DNA of 64,000 bases from Limanda limanda (GCF_963576545.1 NW_026870603.1:434001-498000), one strand, 5' to 3'. Shown: positions 12,032 through 26,141, counted from the stretch's first letter. Notes: generated by a model from the letters alone, not told the origin. Program-made: numbers and translations.

Positions 12032-12993
12032 GCAAGTAGGCTCTACCCCCACTAAATGGGGTTGCGCGCATCGATCGGTAGCATCCTTGAGCTTCTCCGA
12101 CTTTCGGAAGGGTTAGGGTTAGGGTTAGGGATGAAAGCACATAGGAGAAAGAGATATTCTTGAATAACTTTTTTTGTGAAGGTCGGAGAGACTTGGAAAG
12201 TGGTTGCATCTGGACTAATTTGGGTCCTGCGGATCGATTGGTACCATCCCCGAGCTTGTACGACCTTCGGAAGAGGTCGACCGACGAAATTCCCCCAAAT
12301 CTGAGGAGATATTCTTGAATAACTTTTTTTGTGAAGGTCGGAGAGACTTGCAAGTAGGCTCTACCCCCACTAAATGGGGTTGCGCGCATCGATCGGTACC
12401 ATCCTTGAGCTTCTCCGACTTTCGTAAGGGTTAGGGTTAGGGTTAGGGATGAAAGCACATAGGAGAAAGAGATATTCTTGAATAACTTTTTTTGTGAAGG
12501 TCGGAGAGACTTGCAAGTAGGCTCTACCCCCACTAAATGGGGTAGCGCGCATCGATCGGTACCATCCTTGAGCTTCTCCGACTTTCGGAAGGGTTAGGGT
12601 TAGGGTTAGGGATGAAAGCACATAGGAGAAAGAGATATTCTTGAATAACTTTTTTTGTGAAGGTCGGAGAGACTTGGAAAGTGGTTGCATCTGGACTAAT
12701 TTGGGTCCTGCGGATCGATTGGTACCATCCCCGAGCTTGTACGACCTTCGGAAGAGGTCGACCGACGAAATTCCCCCAAATCTGAGGAGATATTCTTGAA
12801 TAACTTTTTTTGTGAAGGTCGGAGAGACTTGCAAGTAGGCTTTACCCCCACTAAATGGGGTTGCGCGCATCGATCAGTACCATCCTTGAGCTTCTCCGAC
12901 TTTCGGAAGGGTTAGGGTTAGGGTTAGGGATGAAAGCACATAGGAGAAAGAGATATTCTTGAATAACTTTTTTTGTGAAGGTCGGAGAGACTT
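12032..12993 (+). repeat. Truncated third start of the 3,701-bp HOR
   Basis: A 12032 (C50G), B 12195, A 12350 (G76T), A 12513, B 12676 and A 12831 (G46A, plus C12T) repeat the first six units of the 11-mer or 12-mer. The next A (12994) is plain and the T138G unit and C88T B do not follow, so the regular HOR domain ends here. Confidence 0.9.
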
Positions 12994-15400
12994 GCAAGTA
13001 GGCTCTACCCCCACTAAATGGGGTAGCGCGCATCGATCGGTACCATCCTTGAGCTTCTCCGACTTTCGGAAGGGTTAGGGTTAGGGTTAGGGATGAAAGC
13101 ACATAGGAGAAAGAGATATTCTTGAATAACTTTTTTTGTGAAGGTCGGAGAGACTTGCAAGTAGGCTCTACCCCCACTAAATGGGGTAGCGCGCATCGAT
13201 CGGTACCATCCTTGAGCTTCTCCGACTTTCGGAAGGGTTAGGGTTAGGGTTAGGGATGAAAGCACATAGGAGAAAGAGATATTCTTGAATAACTTTTTTT
13301 GTGAAGGTCGGAGAGACTTGCAAGTAGGCTCTACCCCCACTAAATGGGGTAGCGCGCATCGATCGGTACCATCCTTGAGCTTCTCCGACTTTCGGAAGGG
13401 TTAGGGTTAGGGTTAGGGATGAAAGCACATAGGAGAAAGAGATATTCTTGAATAACTTTTTTTGTGAAGGTCGGAGAGACTTGGAAAGTGGTTGCATCTG
13501 GACTAATTTGGGTCCTGCGGATCGATTGGTACCATCCCCGAGCTTGTACGACCTTCGGAAGAGGTCGACCGACGAAATTCCCCCAAATCTGAGGAGATAT
13601 TCTTGAATAACTTTTTTTGTGAAGGTCGGAGAGACTTGCAAGTAGGCTCTACCCCCACTAAATGGGGTAGCGCGCATCGATCGGTACCATTCTTGAGCTT
13701 CTCCGACTTTCGGAAGGGTTAGGGTTAGGGATGAAAGCACATAGGAGAAAGAGATATTCTTGAATAACTTTTTTTGTGAAGGTCGGAGAGACTTGGAAAG
13801 TGGTTGCATCTGGACTAATTTGGGTCCTGCGGATCGATTGGTACCATCCCCGAGCTTGTACGACCTTTGGAAGAGGTCGACCGACGAAATTCCCCCAAAT
13901 CTGAGGAGATATTCTTGAATAACTTTTTTTGTGAAGGTCGGAGAGACTTGCAAGTAGGCTCTACCCCCACTAAATGGGGTTGCGCGCATCGATCGGTACC
14001 ATCCTTGAGCTTCTCCGACTTTCGGAAGGGTTAGGGTTAGGGTTAGGGATGAAAGCACATAGGAGAAAGAGATATTCTTGAATAACTTTTTTTGTGAAGG
14101 TCGGAGAGACTTGCAAGTAGGCTCTACCCCCACTAAATGGGGTAGCGCGCATCGATCGGTACCATCCTTGAGCTTCTCCGACTTTCGGAAGGGTTAGGGT
14201 TAGGGTTAGGGATGAAAGCACATAGGAGAAAGAGATATTCTTGAATAACTTTTTTTGTGAAGGTCGGAGAGACTTGGAAAGTGGTTGCATCTGGACTAAT
14301 TTGGGTCCTGCGGATCGATTGGTACCATCCCCGAGCTTGTACGACCTTCGGAAGAGGTCGACCGACGAAATTCCCCCAAATCTGAGGAGATATTCTTGAA
14401 TAACTTTTTTTGTGAAGGTCGGAGAGACTTGCAAGTAGGCTCTACCCCCACTAAATGGGGTTGCGCGCATCGATCAGTACCATCCTTGAGCTTCTCCGAC
14501 TTTCGGAAGGGTTAGGGTTAGGGTTAGGGATGAAAGCACATAGGAGAAAGAGATATTCTTGAATAACTTTTTTTGTGAAGGTCGGAGAGACTTGCAAGTA
14601 GGCTCTACCCCCACTAAATGGGGTAGCGCGCATCGATCGGTACCATCCTTGAGCTTCTCCGACTTTCGGAAGGGTTAGGGTTAGGGTTAGGGATGAAAGC
14701 ACATAGGAGAAAGAGATATTCTTGAATAACTTTTTTTGTGAAGGTCGGAGAGACTTGCAAGTAGGCTCTACCCCCACTAAATGGGGTAGCGCGCATCGAT
14801 CGGTACCATCCTTGAGCTTCTCCGACTTTCGGAAGGGTTAGGGTTAGGGTTAGGGATGAAAGCACATAGGAGAAAGAGATATTCTTGAATAACTTTTTTT
14901 GTGAAGGTCGGAGAGACTTGCAAGTAGGCTCTACCCCCACTAAATGGGGTAGCGCGCATCGATCGGTACCATCCTTGAGCTTCTCCGACTTTCGGAAGGG
15001 TTAGGGTTAGGGTTAGGGATGAAAGCACATAGGAGAAAGAGATATTCTTGAATAACTTTTTTTGTGAAGGTCGGAGAGACTTGGAAAGTGGTTGCATCTG
15101 GACTAATTTGGGTCCTGCGGATCGATTGGTACCATCCCCGAGCTTGTACGACCTTCGGAAGAGGTCGACCGACGAAATTCCCCCAAATCTGAGGAGATAT
15201 TCTTGAATAACTTTTTTTGTGAAGGTCGGAGAGACTTGCAAGTAGGCTCTACCCCCACTAAATGGGGTAGCGCGCATCGATCGGTACCATCCTTGAGCTT
15301 CTCCGACTTTCGGAAGGGTTAGGGTTAGGGTTAGGGATGAAAGCACATAGGAGAAAGAGATATTCTTGAATAACTTTTTTTGTGAAGGTCGGAGAGACTT
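12994..15400 (+). repeat. Mosaic satellite segment with 1.6-kb repeated module
   Basis: Starts: A 12994, 13157, 13320, B 13483, A 13638 (157 bp), B 13795, A 13950, 14113, B 14276, A 14431 (G46A), 14594, 14757, 14920, B 15083, A 15238. The module B, A(G46A), A, A, A, B, A, B occurs at 12676-13949 and again at 14276-15555, about 1,600 bp apart, and a third time at 19726-21005. The single-A gap between two B units is typical of it. Confidence 0.9.
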
Positions 15401-18400
15401 GGAAAGTGGTTGCATCTGGACTAGATTGGGTCCTGCGGATCGATTGGTACCATCCCCGAGCTTGTACGACCTTCGGAAGAGGTCGACCGACGAAATTCCC
15501 CCAAATCTGAGGAGATATTCTTGAATAACTTTTTTTGTGAAGGTCGGAGAGACTTGCAAGTAGGCTCTACCCCCACTAAATAGGGTTGCGCGCATCGATC
15601 GGTACCATCCTTGAGCTTCTCCGACTTTCGTAAGGGTTAGGGTTAGGGTTAGGGATGAAAGCACATAGGAGAAAGAGATATTCTTGAATAACTTTTTTTG
15701 TGAAGGTCGGAGAGACTTGCAAGTAGGCTCTACCCCCACTAAATGGGGTTGCGCGCATCGATCGGTACCATCCTTGAGCTTCTCCGACTTTCGTAAGGGT
15801 TAGGGTTAGGGTTAGGGATGAAAGCACATAGGAGAAAGAGATATTCTTGAATAACTTTTTTTGTGAAGGTCGGAGAGACTTGCAAGTAGGCTCTACCCCC
15901 ACTAAATGGGGTAGCGCGCATCGATCGGTACCATCGTTGAGCTTCTCCGACTTTCGGAAGGGTTAGGGTTAGGGTTAGGGATGAAAGCACATAGGAGAAA
16001 GAGATATTCTTGAATAACTTTTTTTGTGAAGGTCGGAGAGACTTGGAAAGTGGTTGCATCTGGACTAATTTGGGTCCTGCGGATCGATTGGTACCATCCC
16101 CGAGCTTGTACGACCTTCGGAAGAGGTCGACCGACGAAATTCCCCCAAATCTGAGGAGATATTCTTGAATAACTTTTTTTGTGAAGGTCGGAGAGACTTG
16201 CAAGTAGGCTCTACCCCCACTAAATGGGGTAGCGCGCATCGATCGGTACCATCCTTGAGCTTCTCCGACTTTCGGAAGGGTTAGGGTTAGGGTTAGGGAT
16301 GAAAGCACATAGGAGAAAGAGATATTCTTGAATAACGTTTTTTGTGAAGGTCGGAGAGACTTGCAAGTAGGCTCTACCCCCACTAAATGGGGTAGCGCGC
16401 ATCGATCGGTACCATCCTTGAGCTTCTCCGACTTTCGGAAGGGTTAGGGTTAGGGTTAGGGATGAAAGCACATAGGAGAAAGAGATATTCTTGAATAACT
16501 TTTTTTGTGAAGGTCGGAGAGACTTGGAAAGTGGTTGCATCTGGACTAATTTGGGTCCTGCGGATCGATTGGTACCATCCCCGAGCTTGTACGACCTTCG
16601 GAAGAGGTCGACCGACGAAATTCCCCCAAATCTGAGGAGATATTCTTGAATAACTTTTTTTGTGAAGGTCGGAGAGACTTGCAAGTAGGCTCTACCCCCA
16701 CTAAATGGGGTTGCGCGCATCGATCGGTACCATCCTTGAGCTTCTCCGACTTTCGGAAGGGTTAGGGTTAGGGTTAGGGATGAAAGCACATAGGAGAAAG
16801 AGATATTCTTGAATAACTTTTTTTGTGAAGGTCGGAGAGACTTGCAAGTAGGCTCTACCCCCACTAAATGGGGTAGCGCGCATCGATCGGTACCATCCTT
16901 GAGCTTCTCCGACTTTCGGAAGGGTTAGGGTTAGGGTTAGGGATGAAAGCACATAGGAGAAAGAGATATTCTTGAATAACTTTTTTTGTGAAGGTCGGAG
17001 AGACTTGGAAAGTGGTTGCATCTGGACTAATTTGGGTCCTGCGGATCGATTGGTACCATCCCCGAGCTTGTACGACCTTCGGAAGAGGTCGACCGACGAA
17101 ATTCCCCCACATCTGAGGAGATATTCTTGAATAACTTTTTTTGTGAAGGTCGGAGAGACTTGCAAGTAGGCTCTACCCCCACTAAATAGGGTTGCGCGCA
17201 TCGATCGGTACCATCCTTGAGCTTCTCCGACTTTCGTAAGGGTTAGGGTTAGGGTTAGGGATGAAAGCACATAGGAGAAAGAGATATTCTTGAATAACTT
17301 TTTTTGTGAAGGTCGGAGAGACTTGCAAGTAGGCTCTACCCCCACTAAATGGGGTAGCGCGCATCGATCGGTACCATCCTTGAGCTTCTCCGACTTTCGG
17401 AAGGGTTAGGGTTAGGGATGAAAGCACATAGGAGAAAGAGATATTCTTGAATAACTTTTTTTGTGAAGGTCGGAGAGACTTGCAAGTAGGCTCTACCCCC
17501 ACTAAATGGGGTAGCGCTCATCGATCGGTACCATCCTTGAGCTTCTCCGACTTTCGGAAGGGTTAGGGTTAGGGTTAGGGATGAAAGCACATAGGAGAAA
17601 GAGATATTCTTGAATAACTTTTTTTGTGAAGGTCGGAGAGACTTGGAAAGTGGTTGCATCTGGACTAATTTGGGTCCTGCGGATCGATTGGTACCATCCC
17701 CGAGCTTGTACGACCTTCGGAAGAGGTCGACCGACGAAATTCCCCCAAATCTGAGGAGATATTCTTGAATAACTTTTTTTGTGAAGGTCGGAGAGACTTG
17801 CAAGTAGGCTCTACCCCCACTAAATGGGGTTGCGCGCATCGATCGGTACCATCCTTGAGCTTCTCCGACTTTCGTAAGGGTTAGGGTTAGGGTTAGGGAT
17901 GAAAGCACATAGGAGAAAGAGATATTCTTCAATAACTTTTTTTGTGATGGTCGGAGAGACTTGCAAGTAGGCTCTACCCCCACTAAATGGGGTAGCGCGC
18001 ATCGATCGGTACCATCGTTGAGCTTCTCCGACTTTCGGAAGGGTTAGGGTTAGGGTTAGGGATGAAAGCACATAGGAGAAAGAGATATTCTTGAATAACT
18101 TTTTTTGTGAAGGTCGGAGAGACTTGGAAAGTGGTTGCATCTGGACTAATTTGGGTCCTGCGGATCGATTGGTACCATCCCCGAGCTTGTACGACCTTCG
18201 GAAGAGGTCGACCGACGAAATTCCCCCAAATCTGAGGAGATATTCTTGAATAACTTTTTTTGTGAAGGTCGGAGAGACTTGCAAGTAGGCTCTACCCCCA
18301 CTAAATGGGGTAGCGCGCATCGATCGGTACCATCCTTGAGCTTCTCCGACTTTCGGAAGGGTTAGGGTTAGGGTTAGGGATGAAAGCACATAGGAGAAAG

Positions 18401-18606
18401 AGATATTCTTGAATAACGTTTTTTGTGAAGGTCGGAGAGACTTGCAAGTAGGCTCTACCCCCACTAAATGGGGTAGCGCGCATCGATCGGTACCATCCTT
18501 GAGCTTCTCCGACTTTCGGAAGGGTTAGGGTTAGGGATAGGGATGAAAGCACATAGGAGAAAGAGATATTCTTGAATAACTTTTTTTGTGAAGGTCGGAG
18601 AGACTT
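15401..18606 (+). repeat. Mosaic satellite segment with 962-bp 6-mer copied at 2,081 bp
   Basis: Starts: B 15401, A 15556 (G27A, G76T), 15719 (G76T), 15882 (C55G), B 16045, A 16200 (T138G), 16363, B 16526, A 16681, 16844, B 17007, A 17162 (G27A, G76T), 17325 (157 bp), 17482, B 17645, A 17800 (G76T), 17963 (C55G), B 18126, A 18281 (T138G), 18444. The six-unit module at 15719-16680 recurs at 17800-18761 with the same four markers. In the A at 18444 one unit reads ATAGGG instead of TTAGGG. Confidence 0.9.
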
Positions 18607-20687
18607 GGAAAGTGGTTGCATCTGGACTAATTTGGGTCCTGCGGATCGATTGGTACCATCCCCGAGCTTGTACGACCTTCGGAAGAGGTCGACCGACGAA
18701 ATTCCCCCAAATCTGAGGAGATATTCTTGAATAACTTTTTTTGTGAAGGTCGGAGAGACTTGCAAGTAGGCTCTACCCCCACTAAATGGGGTTGCGCGCA
18801 TCGATCGGTACCATCCTTGAGCTTCTCCGACTTTCGTAAGGGTTAGGGTTAGGGTTAGGGATGAAAGCACATAGGAGAAAGAGATATTCTTGAATAACTT
18901 TTTTTGTGAAGGTCGGAGAGACTTGCAAGTAGGCTCTACCCCAACTAAATGGGGTAGCGCGCATCGATCGGTACCATCCTTGAGCTTCTCCGACTTTCGG
19001 AAGGGTTAGGGTTAGGGATGAAAGCACATAGGAGAAAGAGATATTCTTGAATAACTTTTTTTGTGAAGGTCGGAGAGACTTGCAAGTAGGCTCTACCCCC
19101 ACTAAATGGGGTAGCGCGCATCGATCGGTACCATCCTTGAGCTTCTCCGACTTTCGGAAGGGTTAGGGTTAGGGTTAGGGATGAAAGCACATAGGAGAAA
19201 GAGATATTCTTGAATAACTTTTTTTGTGAAGGTCGGAGAGACTTGGAAAGTGGTTGCATCTGGACTAATTTGGGTCCTGCGGATCGATTGGTACCATCCC
19301 CGAGCTTGTACGACCTTCGGAAGAGGTCGACCGACGAAATTCCCCCAAATCTGAGGAGATATTCTTGAATAACTTTTTTTGTGAAGGTCGGAGAGACTTG
19401 CAAGTAGGCTCTACCCCCACTAAATGGGGTTGCGCGCATCGATCGGTACCATCCATGAGCTTCTCCGACTTTCGTAAGGGTTAGGGTTAGGGTTAGGGAT
19501 GAAAGCACATAGGAGAAAGAGATATTCTTGAATAACTTTTTTTGTGAAGGTCGGAGAGACTTGCAAGTAGGCTCTACCCCCACTAAATGGGGTAGCGCGC
19601 ATCGATCGGTACCATCCTTGAGCTTCTCCGACTTTCGGAAGGGTTAGGGTTAGGGTTAGGGATGAAAGCACATAGGAGAAAGAGATATTCTTGAATAACT
19701 TTTTTTGTGAAGGTCGGAGAGACTTGGAAAGTGGTTGCATCTGGACTAATTTGGGTCCTGCGGATCGATTGGTACCATCCCCGAGCTTGTACGACCTTCG
19801 GAAGAGGTCGACCGACGAAATTCCCCCAAATCTGAGGAGATATTCTTGAATAACTTTTTTTTTGAAGGTCGGAGAGACTTGCAAGTAGGCTCTACCCCCA
19901 CTAAATGGGGTTGCGCGCATCGATCAGTACCATCCTTGAGCTTCTCCGACTTTCGGAAGGGTTAGGGTTAGGGTTAGGGATGAAAGCACATAGGAGAAAG
20001 AGATATTCTTGAATAACTTTTTTTGTGAAGGTCGGAGAGACTTGCAAGTAGGCTCTACCCCCACTAAATGGGGTAGCGCGCATCGATCGGTACCATCCTT
20101 GAGCTTCTCCGACTTTCGGAAGGGTTAGGGTTAGGGTTAGGGATGAAAGCACATAGGAGAAAGAGATATTCTTGAATAACTTTTTTTGTGAAGTTCGGAG
20201 AGACTTGCAAGTAGGCTCTACCCCCACTAAATGGGGTAGCGCGCATCGATCGGTACCATCCTTGAGCTTCTCCGACTTTCGGAAGGGTTAGGGTTAGGGT
20301 TAGGGATGAAAGCACATAGGAGAAAGAGATATTCTTGAATAACTTTTTTTGTGAAGGTCGGAGAGACTTGCAAGTAGGCTCTACCCCCACTAAATGGGGT
20401 AGCGCGCATCGATCGGTACCATCCTTGAGCTTCTCCGACTTTCGGAAGGGTTAGGGTTAGGGTTAGGGATGAAAGCACATAGGAGAAAGAGATATTCTTG
20501 AATAACTTTTTTTGTGAAGGTCGGAGAGACTTGGAAAGTGGTTGCATCTGGACTAATTTGGGTCCTGCGGATCGATTGGTACCATCCCCGAGCTTGTACG
20601 ATCTTCGGAAGAGGTCGACCGACGAAATTCCCCCAAATCTGAGGAGATATTCTTGAATAACTTTTTTTGTGAAGGTCGGAGAGACTT
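18607..20687 (+). repeat. 2,081-bp 13-mer, copy 1 of a pair 5,291 bp apart
   Basis: Order: B 18607, A 18762 (G76T), A 18925 (157 bp, C19A), A 19082, B 19245, A 19400 (G76T), A 19563, B 19726 (G137T), A 19881 (G46A), A 20044 (G151T), A 20207, A 20370, B 20533. Every marker and the 157-bp unit reappear at 23898-25978 at a constant offset of 5,291 bp. Confidence 0.94.
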
Positions 20688-23408
20688 GCAAGTAGGCTCT
20701 ACCCCCACTAAATGGGGTAGCGCGCATCGATCGGTACCATCCTTGAGCTTCTCCGACTTTCGGAAGGGTTAGGGTTAGGGTTAGGGATGAAAGCACATAG
20801 GAGAAAGAGATATTCTTGAATAACTTTTTTTGTGAAGGTCGGAGAGACTTGGAAAGTGGTTGCATCTGGACTAATTTGGGTCCTGCGGATCGATTGGTAC
20901 CATCCCCGAGCTTGTACGACCTTCGGAAGAGGTCGACCGACGAAATTCCCCCAAATCTGAGGAGATATTCTTGAATAACTTTTTTTGTGAAGGTCGGAGA
21001 GACTTGCAAGTAGGCTCTACCCCCACTAAATGGGGTTGCGCGCATCGATCAGTACCATCCTTGAGCTTCTCCGACTTTCGGAAGGGTTAGGGTTAGGGTT
21101 AGGGATGAAAGCACATAGGAGAAAGAGATATTCTTGAATAACTTTTTTTGTGAAGGTCGGAGAGACTTGCAAGTAGGCTCTACCCCCACTAAATGGGGTA
21201 GCGCGCATCGATCGGTACCATCCTTGAGCTTCTCCGACTTTCGGAAGGGTTAGGGTTAGGGTTAGGGATGAAAGCACATAGGAGAAAGAGATATTCTTGA
21301 ATAACTTTTTTTGTGAAGGTCGGAGAGACTTGCAAGTAGGCTCTACCCCCACTAAATGGGGTAGCGCGCATCGATCGGTACCATCCTTGAGCTTCTCCGA
21401 CTTTCGGAAGGGTTAGGGTTAGGGTTAGGGATGAAAGCACATAGGAGAAAGAGATATTCTTGAATAACTTTTTTTGTGAAGGTCGGAGAGACTTGCAAGT
21501 AGGCTCTACCCCCACTAAATGGGGTAGCGCGCATCGATCGGTACCATCCTTGAGCTTCTCCGACTTTCGGAAGGGTTAGGGTTAGGGATGAAAGCACATA
21601 GGAGAAAGAGATATTCTTGAATAACTTTTTTTGTGAAGGTCGGAGAGACTTGCAAGTAGGCTCTACCCCCACTAAATGGGGTAGCGCGCATCGATCGGTA
21701 CCATCCTTGAGCTTCTCCGACTTTCGGAAGGGTTAGGGTTAGGGATGAAAGCACATAGGAGAAAGAGATATTCTTGAATAACTTTTTTTGTGAAGGTCGG
21801 AGAGACTTGGAAAGTGGTTGCATCTGGACTAATTTGGGTCCTGCGGATCGATTGGTACCATCCCCGAGCTTGTACGACCTTCGGAAGAGGTCGACCGACG
21901 AAATTCCCCCAAATCTGAGGAGATATTCTTGAATAACTTTTTTTGTGAAGGTCGGAGAGACTTGCAAGTAGGCTCTACTCCCACTAAATGGGGTTGCGCG
22001 CATCGATCGGTACCATCCTTGAGCTTCTCCGACTTTCGTAAGGGTTAGGGTTAGGGTTAGGGATGAAAGCACATAGGAGAAAGAGATATTCTTGAATAAC
22101 TTTTTTTGTGAAGGTCGGAGAGACTTGCAAGTAGGCTCTACCCCCACTAAATGGGGTAGCGCGCATCGATCGGTACCATCGTTGAGCTTCTCCGACTTTC
22201 GGAAGGGTTAGGGTTAGGGTTAGGGATGAAAGCACATAGGAGAAAGAGATATTCTTGAATAACTTTTTTTGTGAAGGTCGGAGAGACTTGGAAAGTGGTT
22301 GCATCTGGACTAATTTGGGTCCTGCGGATCGATTGGTACCATCCCCGAGCTTGTACGACCTTCGGAAGAGGTCGACCGACGAAATTCCCCCAAATCTGAG
22401 GAGATATTCTTGAATAACTTTTTTTGTGAAGGTCGGAGAGACTTGCAAGTAGGCTCTACCCCCACTAAATGGGGTAGCGCGCATCGATCGGTACCATCTT
22501 TGAGCTTCTCCGACTTTCGGAAGAGTTAGGGTTAGGGTTAGGGATGAAAGCACATAGGAGAAAGAGATATTCTTGAATAACTTTTTTTGTGAAGGTCGGA
22601 GAGACTTGCAAGTAGGCTCTACCCCCACTAAATGGGGTAGCGCGCATCGATCGGTACCATCCTTGAGCTTCTCCGACTTTCGGAAGGGTTAGGGTTAGGG
22701 TTAGGGATGAAAGCACATAGGAGAAAGAGATATTCTTGAATAACTTTTTTTGTGAAGGTCGGAGAGACTTGGAAAGTGGTTGCATCTGGACTAATTTGGG
22801 TCCTGCGGATCGATTGGTACCATCCCCGAGCTTGTACGACCTTCGGAAGAGGTCGACCGACGAAATTCCCCCAAATCTGAGGAGATATTCTTGAATAACT
22901 TTTTTTGTGAAGGTCGGAGAGACTTGCAAGTAGGCTCTACCCCCACTAAATGGGGTTGCGCGCATCGATCGGTACCATCCTTGAGCTTCTCCGACTTTCG
23001 TAAGGGTTAGGGTTAGGGTTAGGGATGAAAGCACATAGGAGAAAGAGATATTCTTGAATAACTTTTTTTGTGAAGGTCGGAGAGACTTGCAAGTAGGCTC
23101 TACCCCAACTAAATGGGGTAGCGCGCATCGATCGGTACCATCCTTGAGCTTCTCCGACTTTCGGAAGGGTTAGGGTTAGGGATGAAAGCACATAGGAGAA
23201 AGAGATATTCTTGAATAACTTTTTTTGTGAAGGTCGGAGAGACTTGCAAGTAGGCTCTACCCCCACTAAATGGGGTAGCGCGCATCGATCGGTACCATCC
23301 TTGAGCTTCTCCGACTTTCGGAAGGGTTAGGGTTAGGGTTAGGGATGAAAGCACATAGGAGAAGGAGATATTCTTGAATAACTTTTTTTGTGAAGGTCGG
23401 AGAGACTT
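20044..23408 (+). repeat. 21-monomer block, copy 1 of a pair about 6.1 kb apart
   Basis: From the G151T A at 20044 to the A at 23246, the order of 21 monomers matches 26142-29494. The offset falls from 6,098 to 6,092 to 6,086 because two A units (27104 and 28056) are 157 bp in the second copy and 163 bp here. Shared landmarks are the two adjacent 157-bp units (21495, 21652), the C55G unit and the C19A 157-bp unit. This block overlaps the end of the 13-mer copy at 18607-20687. Confidence 0.9.
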
Positions 23409-23897
23409 GCAAGTAGGCTCTACCCCCACTAAATGGGGTAGCGCGCATCGATCGGTACCATCCTTGAGCTTCTCCGACTTTCGGAAGGGTTAGGGTTAGG
23501 GTTAGGGATGAAAGCACATAGGAGAAAGAGATATTCTTGAATAACTTTTTTTGTGAAGGTCGGAGAGACTTGCAAGTAGGCTTTACCCCCACTAAATGGG
23601 GTAGCGCGCATCGATCGGTACCATCCTTGAGCTTCTCCGACTTTCGGAAGGGTTAGGGTTAGGGTTAGGGATGAAAGCACATAGGAGAAAGAGATATTCT
23701 TGAATAACCTTTTTTGTGAAGGTCGGAGAGACTTGCAAGTAGGCTCTACCCCCACTAAATGGGGTAGCGCGCATCGATCGGTACCATCCTTGAGCTTCTC
23801 CGACTTTCGGAAGGGTTAGGGTTAGGGTTAGGGATGAAAGCACATAGGAGAAAGAGATATTCTTGAATAACTTTTTTTGTGAAGGTCGGAGAGACTT
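20688..23897 (+). repeat. Mosaic satellite segment between the 2,081-bp copies
   Basis: Starts: A 20688, B 20851, A 21006 (G46A), 21169, 21332, 21495 (157), 21652 (157), B 21809, A 21964 (G76T), 22127 (C55G), B 22290, A 22445 (C55T), 22608, B 22771, A 22926 (G76T), 23089 (157, C19A), 23246, 23409, 23572, 23735. It includes a further copy of the 962-bp 6-mer at 21964-22925. The A at 22445 has GAGTTAGGG, so its first G-tract is broken. Confidence 0.9.
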
Positions 23898-25978
23898 GGA
23901 AAGTGGTTGCATCTGGACTAATTTGGGTCCTGCGGATCGATTGGTACCATCTCCGAGCTTGTACGACCTTCGGAAGAGGTCGACCGACGAAATTCCCCCA
24001 AATCTGAGGAGATATTCTTGAATAACTTTTTTTGTGAAGGTCGGAGAGACTTGCAAGTAGGCTCTACCCCCACTAAATGGGGTTGCGCGCATCGATCGGT
24101 ACCATCCTTGAGCTTCTCCGACTTTCGTAAGGGTTAGGGTTAGGGTTAGGGATGAAAGCACATAGGAGAAAGAGATATTCTTGAATAACTTTTTTTGTGA
24201 AGGTCGGAGAGACTTGCAAGTAGGCTCTACCCCAACTAAATGGGGTAGCGCGCATCGATCGGTACCATCCTTGAGCTTCTCCGACTTTCGGAAGGGTTAG
24301 GGTTAGGGATGAAAGCACATAGGAGAAAGAGATATTCTTGAATAACTTTTTTTGTGAAGGTCGGAGAGACTTGCAAGTAGGCTCTACCCCCACTAAATGG
24401 GGTAGCGCGCATCGATCGGTACCATCCTTGAGCTTCTCCGACTTTCGGAAGGGTTAGGGTTAGGGTTAGGGATGAAAGCACATAGGAGAAAGAGATATTC
24501 TTGAATAACTTTTTTTGTGAAGGTCGGAGAGACTTGGAAAGTGGTTGCATCTGGACTAATTTGGGTCCTGCGGATCGATTGGTACCATCCCCGAGCTTGT
24601 ACGACCTTCGGAAGAGGTCGACCGACGAAATTCCCCCAAATCTGAGGAGATATTCTTGAATAACTTTTTTTGTGAAGGTCGGAGAGACTTGCAAGTAGGC
24701 TCTACCCCCACTAAATGGGGTTGCGCGCATCGATCGGTACCATCCTTGAGCTTCTCCGACTTTCGTAAGGGTTAGGGTTAGGGTTAGGGATGAAAGCACA
24801 TAGGAGAAAGAGATATTCTTGAATAACTTTTTTTGTGAAGGTCGGAGAGACTTGCAAGTAGGCTCTACCCCCACTAAATGGGGTAGCGCGCATCGATCGG
24901 TACCATCCTTGAGCTTCTCCGACTTTCGGAAGGGTTAGGGTTAGGGTTAGGGATGAAAGCACATAGGAGAAAGAGATATTCTTGAATAACTTTTTTTGTG
25001 AAGGTCGGAGAGACTTGGAAAGTGGTTGCATCTGGACTAATTTGGGTCCTGCGGATCGATTGGTACCATCCCCGAGCTTGTACGACCTTCGGAAGAGGTC
25101 GACCGACGAAATTCCCCCAAATCTGAGGAGATATTCTTGAATAACTTTTTTTTTGAAGGTCGGAGAGACTTGCAAGTAGGCTCTACCCCCACTAAATGGG
25201 GTTGCGCGCATCGATCAGTACCATCCTTGAGCTTCTCCGACTTTCGGAAGGGTTAGGGTTAGGGTTAGGGATGAAAGCACATAGGAGAAAGAGATATTCT
25301 TGAATAACTTTTTTTGTGAAGGTCGGAGAGACTTGCAAGTAGGCTCTACCCCCACTAAATGGGGTAGCGCGCATCGATCGGTACCATCCTTGAGCTTCTC
25401 CGACTTTCGGAAGGGTTAGGGTTAGGGTTAGGGATGAAAGCACATAGGAGAAAGAGATATTCTTGAATAACTTTTTTTGTGAAGTTCGGAGAGACTTGCA
25501 AGTAGGCTCTACCCCCACTAAATGGGGTAGCGCGCATCGATCGGTACCATCCTTGAGCTTCTCCGACTTTCGGAAGGGTTAGGGTTAGGGTTAGGGATGA
25601 AAGCACATAGGAGAAAGAGATATTCTTGAATAACTTTTTTTGTGAAGGTCGGAGAGACTTGCAAGTAGGCTCTACCCCCACTAAATGGGGTAGCGCGCAT
25701 CGATCGGTACCATCCTTGAGCTTCTCCGACTTTCGGAAGGGTTAGGGTTAGGGTTAGGGATGAAAGCACATAGGAGAAAGAGATATTCTTGAATAACTTT
25801 TTTTGTGAAGGTCGGAGAGACTTGGAAAGTGGTTGCATCTGGACTAATTTGGGTCCTGCGGATCGATTGGTACCATCCCCGAGCTTGTACGACCTTCGGA
25901 AGAGGTCGACCGACGAAATTCCCCCAAATCTGAGGAGATATTCTTGAATAACTTTTTTTGTGAAGGTCGGAGAGACTT
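23898..25978 (+). repeat. 2,081-bp 13-mer, copy 2 of a pair 5,291 bp apart
   Basis: Starts: B 23898, A 24053 (G76T), 24216 (157, C19A), 24373, B 24536, A 24691 (G76T), 24854, B 25017 (G137T), A 25172 (G46A), 25335 (G151T), 25498, 25661, B 25824. It has the same length and marker order as 18607-20687. Small private changes such as CATCTCC at 23948 show that some time has passed since duplication. Confidence 0.94.
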
Positions 25979-26141
25979 GCAAGTAGGCTCTACCCCCACT
26001 AAATGGGGTTGCGCGCATCGATCGGTACCATCCTTGAGCTTCTCCGACTTTCGTAAGGGTTAGGGTTAGGGTTAGGGATGAAAGCACATAGGAGAAAGAG
26101 ATATTCTTGAATAACTTTTTTTGTGAAGGTCGGAGAGACTT
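25979..26141 (+). repeat. A monomer (G76T) linking two duplicated blocks
   Basis: This A, with A32T and G76T, sits between the 13-mer ending at 25978 and the 21-monomer block starting at 26142. The corresponding place in the other copy (before 20044) holds a G46A unit, so it marks a junction where differently ordered blocks were joined. Confidence 0.85.
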